Assembly: GCA_943787595.1 (NCBI GenBank)
Contig: CALSNA010000006.1
Location: 1 to 64,000, forward strand
Origin: an uncultured Pseudomonadales bacterium
Lineage (GTDB): Bacteria > Pseudomonadota > Gammaproteobacteria > Pseudomonadales > Balneatricaceae
Direction of reading: 5' to 3'
Length of the DNA: 64,000 nucleotides
Below, one piece after another: positions 63,964-64,000 of the stretch (positions are counted from its first letter, which is position 1; every line of letters starts with the position of its first letter). Made by a program: the position numbers and the translations under genes. The notes beneath the pieces were generated by a model, which worked only from the letters and a program-made list of their open reading frames with translations, made no database searches and was not told the DNA's origin.

Positions 63964-64000
63964 TGTTTTTACTTAAATCTAACAGTAGATATTAGCCTTT

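Overview
The window comes from the origin-proximal part of a gammaproteobacterial chromosome. Gene content and order (rpoN-ptsO; lptB-lptA-lptC-kdsC-kdsD; mlaFEDC-ibaG-murA-hisG-hisD; accBC; coaD-fdx; ksgA-apaG-apaH-cca; gltBD-hemE; glyQS; gyrB-recF-dnaN-dnaA | rpmH-rnpA-yidC-mnmE) match the Pseudomonas/Cellvibrio side of the class. The DNA is AT-rich, with long non-coding gaps, broken genes, IS debris and losses of normally conserved neighbours (hpf, ptsN, rapZ, mlaB, yidD, and rsmG/mnmG/parAB after mnmE). Together these suggest a lineage in an early or middle stage of genome reduction, such as a host-associated symbiont. That lifestyle is inference; no species is identified.

Layout. 0.1-6.9 kb (minus): NPr, sigma-54, and a lipopolysaccharide block (LptB/A/C, KdsC, KdsD) plus a Na+/Ca2+ antiporter. 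7.4-13.9 kb (plus): Mla phospholipid transport without MlaB, IbaG, MurA, HisG and HisD. 13.9-16.2 kb (minus): CmoB and a DUF2333 protein. 16.8-19.6 kb (plus): AccB, AccC, CoaD and a 2[4Fe-4S] ferredoxin. 19.6-25.5 kb is an accessory island: a chimeric esterase/DinD ORF, a Sel1-repeat protein, a 0.48-kb repeat, then a conspicuously GC-rich remnant of a contractile phage tail (tail-collar fibre, tail-completion pseudogene, DUF2586 sheath, internally deleted DUF2597 protein, DUF5675 pseudogene, small membrane coiled-coil gene). 25.7-29.6 kb (plus): KsgA, ApaG, ApaH and a Cca with an eroded HD domain. 30.3-31.9 kb: a secreted kinesin-light-chain-type TPR protein. 32.9-39.9 kb (minus): intact hemE, then gltD and gltB, both pseudogenes. 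40.3-40.9 kb: IS3 debris. 41.3-44.3 kb (plus): glycyl-tRNA synthetase. 44.4-46.3 kb: IS481 debris and a decayed gene. 46.3-52.8 kb (minus): gyrB, recF, dnaN, dnaA, with two perfect parS sites. 52.8-56.9 kb: the probable origin region, then rpmH, rnpA, yidC, mnmE. 56.9-60.1 kb: decayed DNA and an intact IS3-family element nested in an older one. 60.5-63.3 kb (plus): imelysin and a di-haem DUF1111 protein. 63.3-64 kb: the second, inverted copy of the 0.48-kb repeat and strong hairpins.

How it works together. The intact genes cover envelope construction (LPS transport, Kdo supply, peptidoglycan, Mla lipid trafficking), fatty-acid initiation, replication initiation, tRNA/rRNA maturation and membrane insertion. 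Loss of both glutamate synthase subunits implies dependence on glutamate dehydrogenase or an external nitrogen source. The strongest structural oddity is the pair of ~480-bp inverted repeats 41 kb apart, bracketing the origin region. Each carries four TTGACAT motifs in two phased pairs. They could mediate inversion of the whole origin-containing segment. I do not see a clear, complete, undescribed multi-gene system here.
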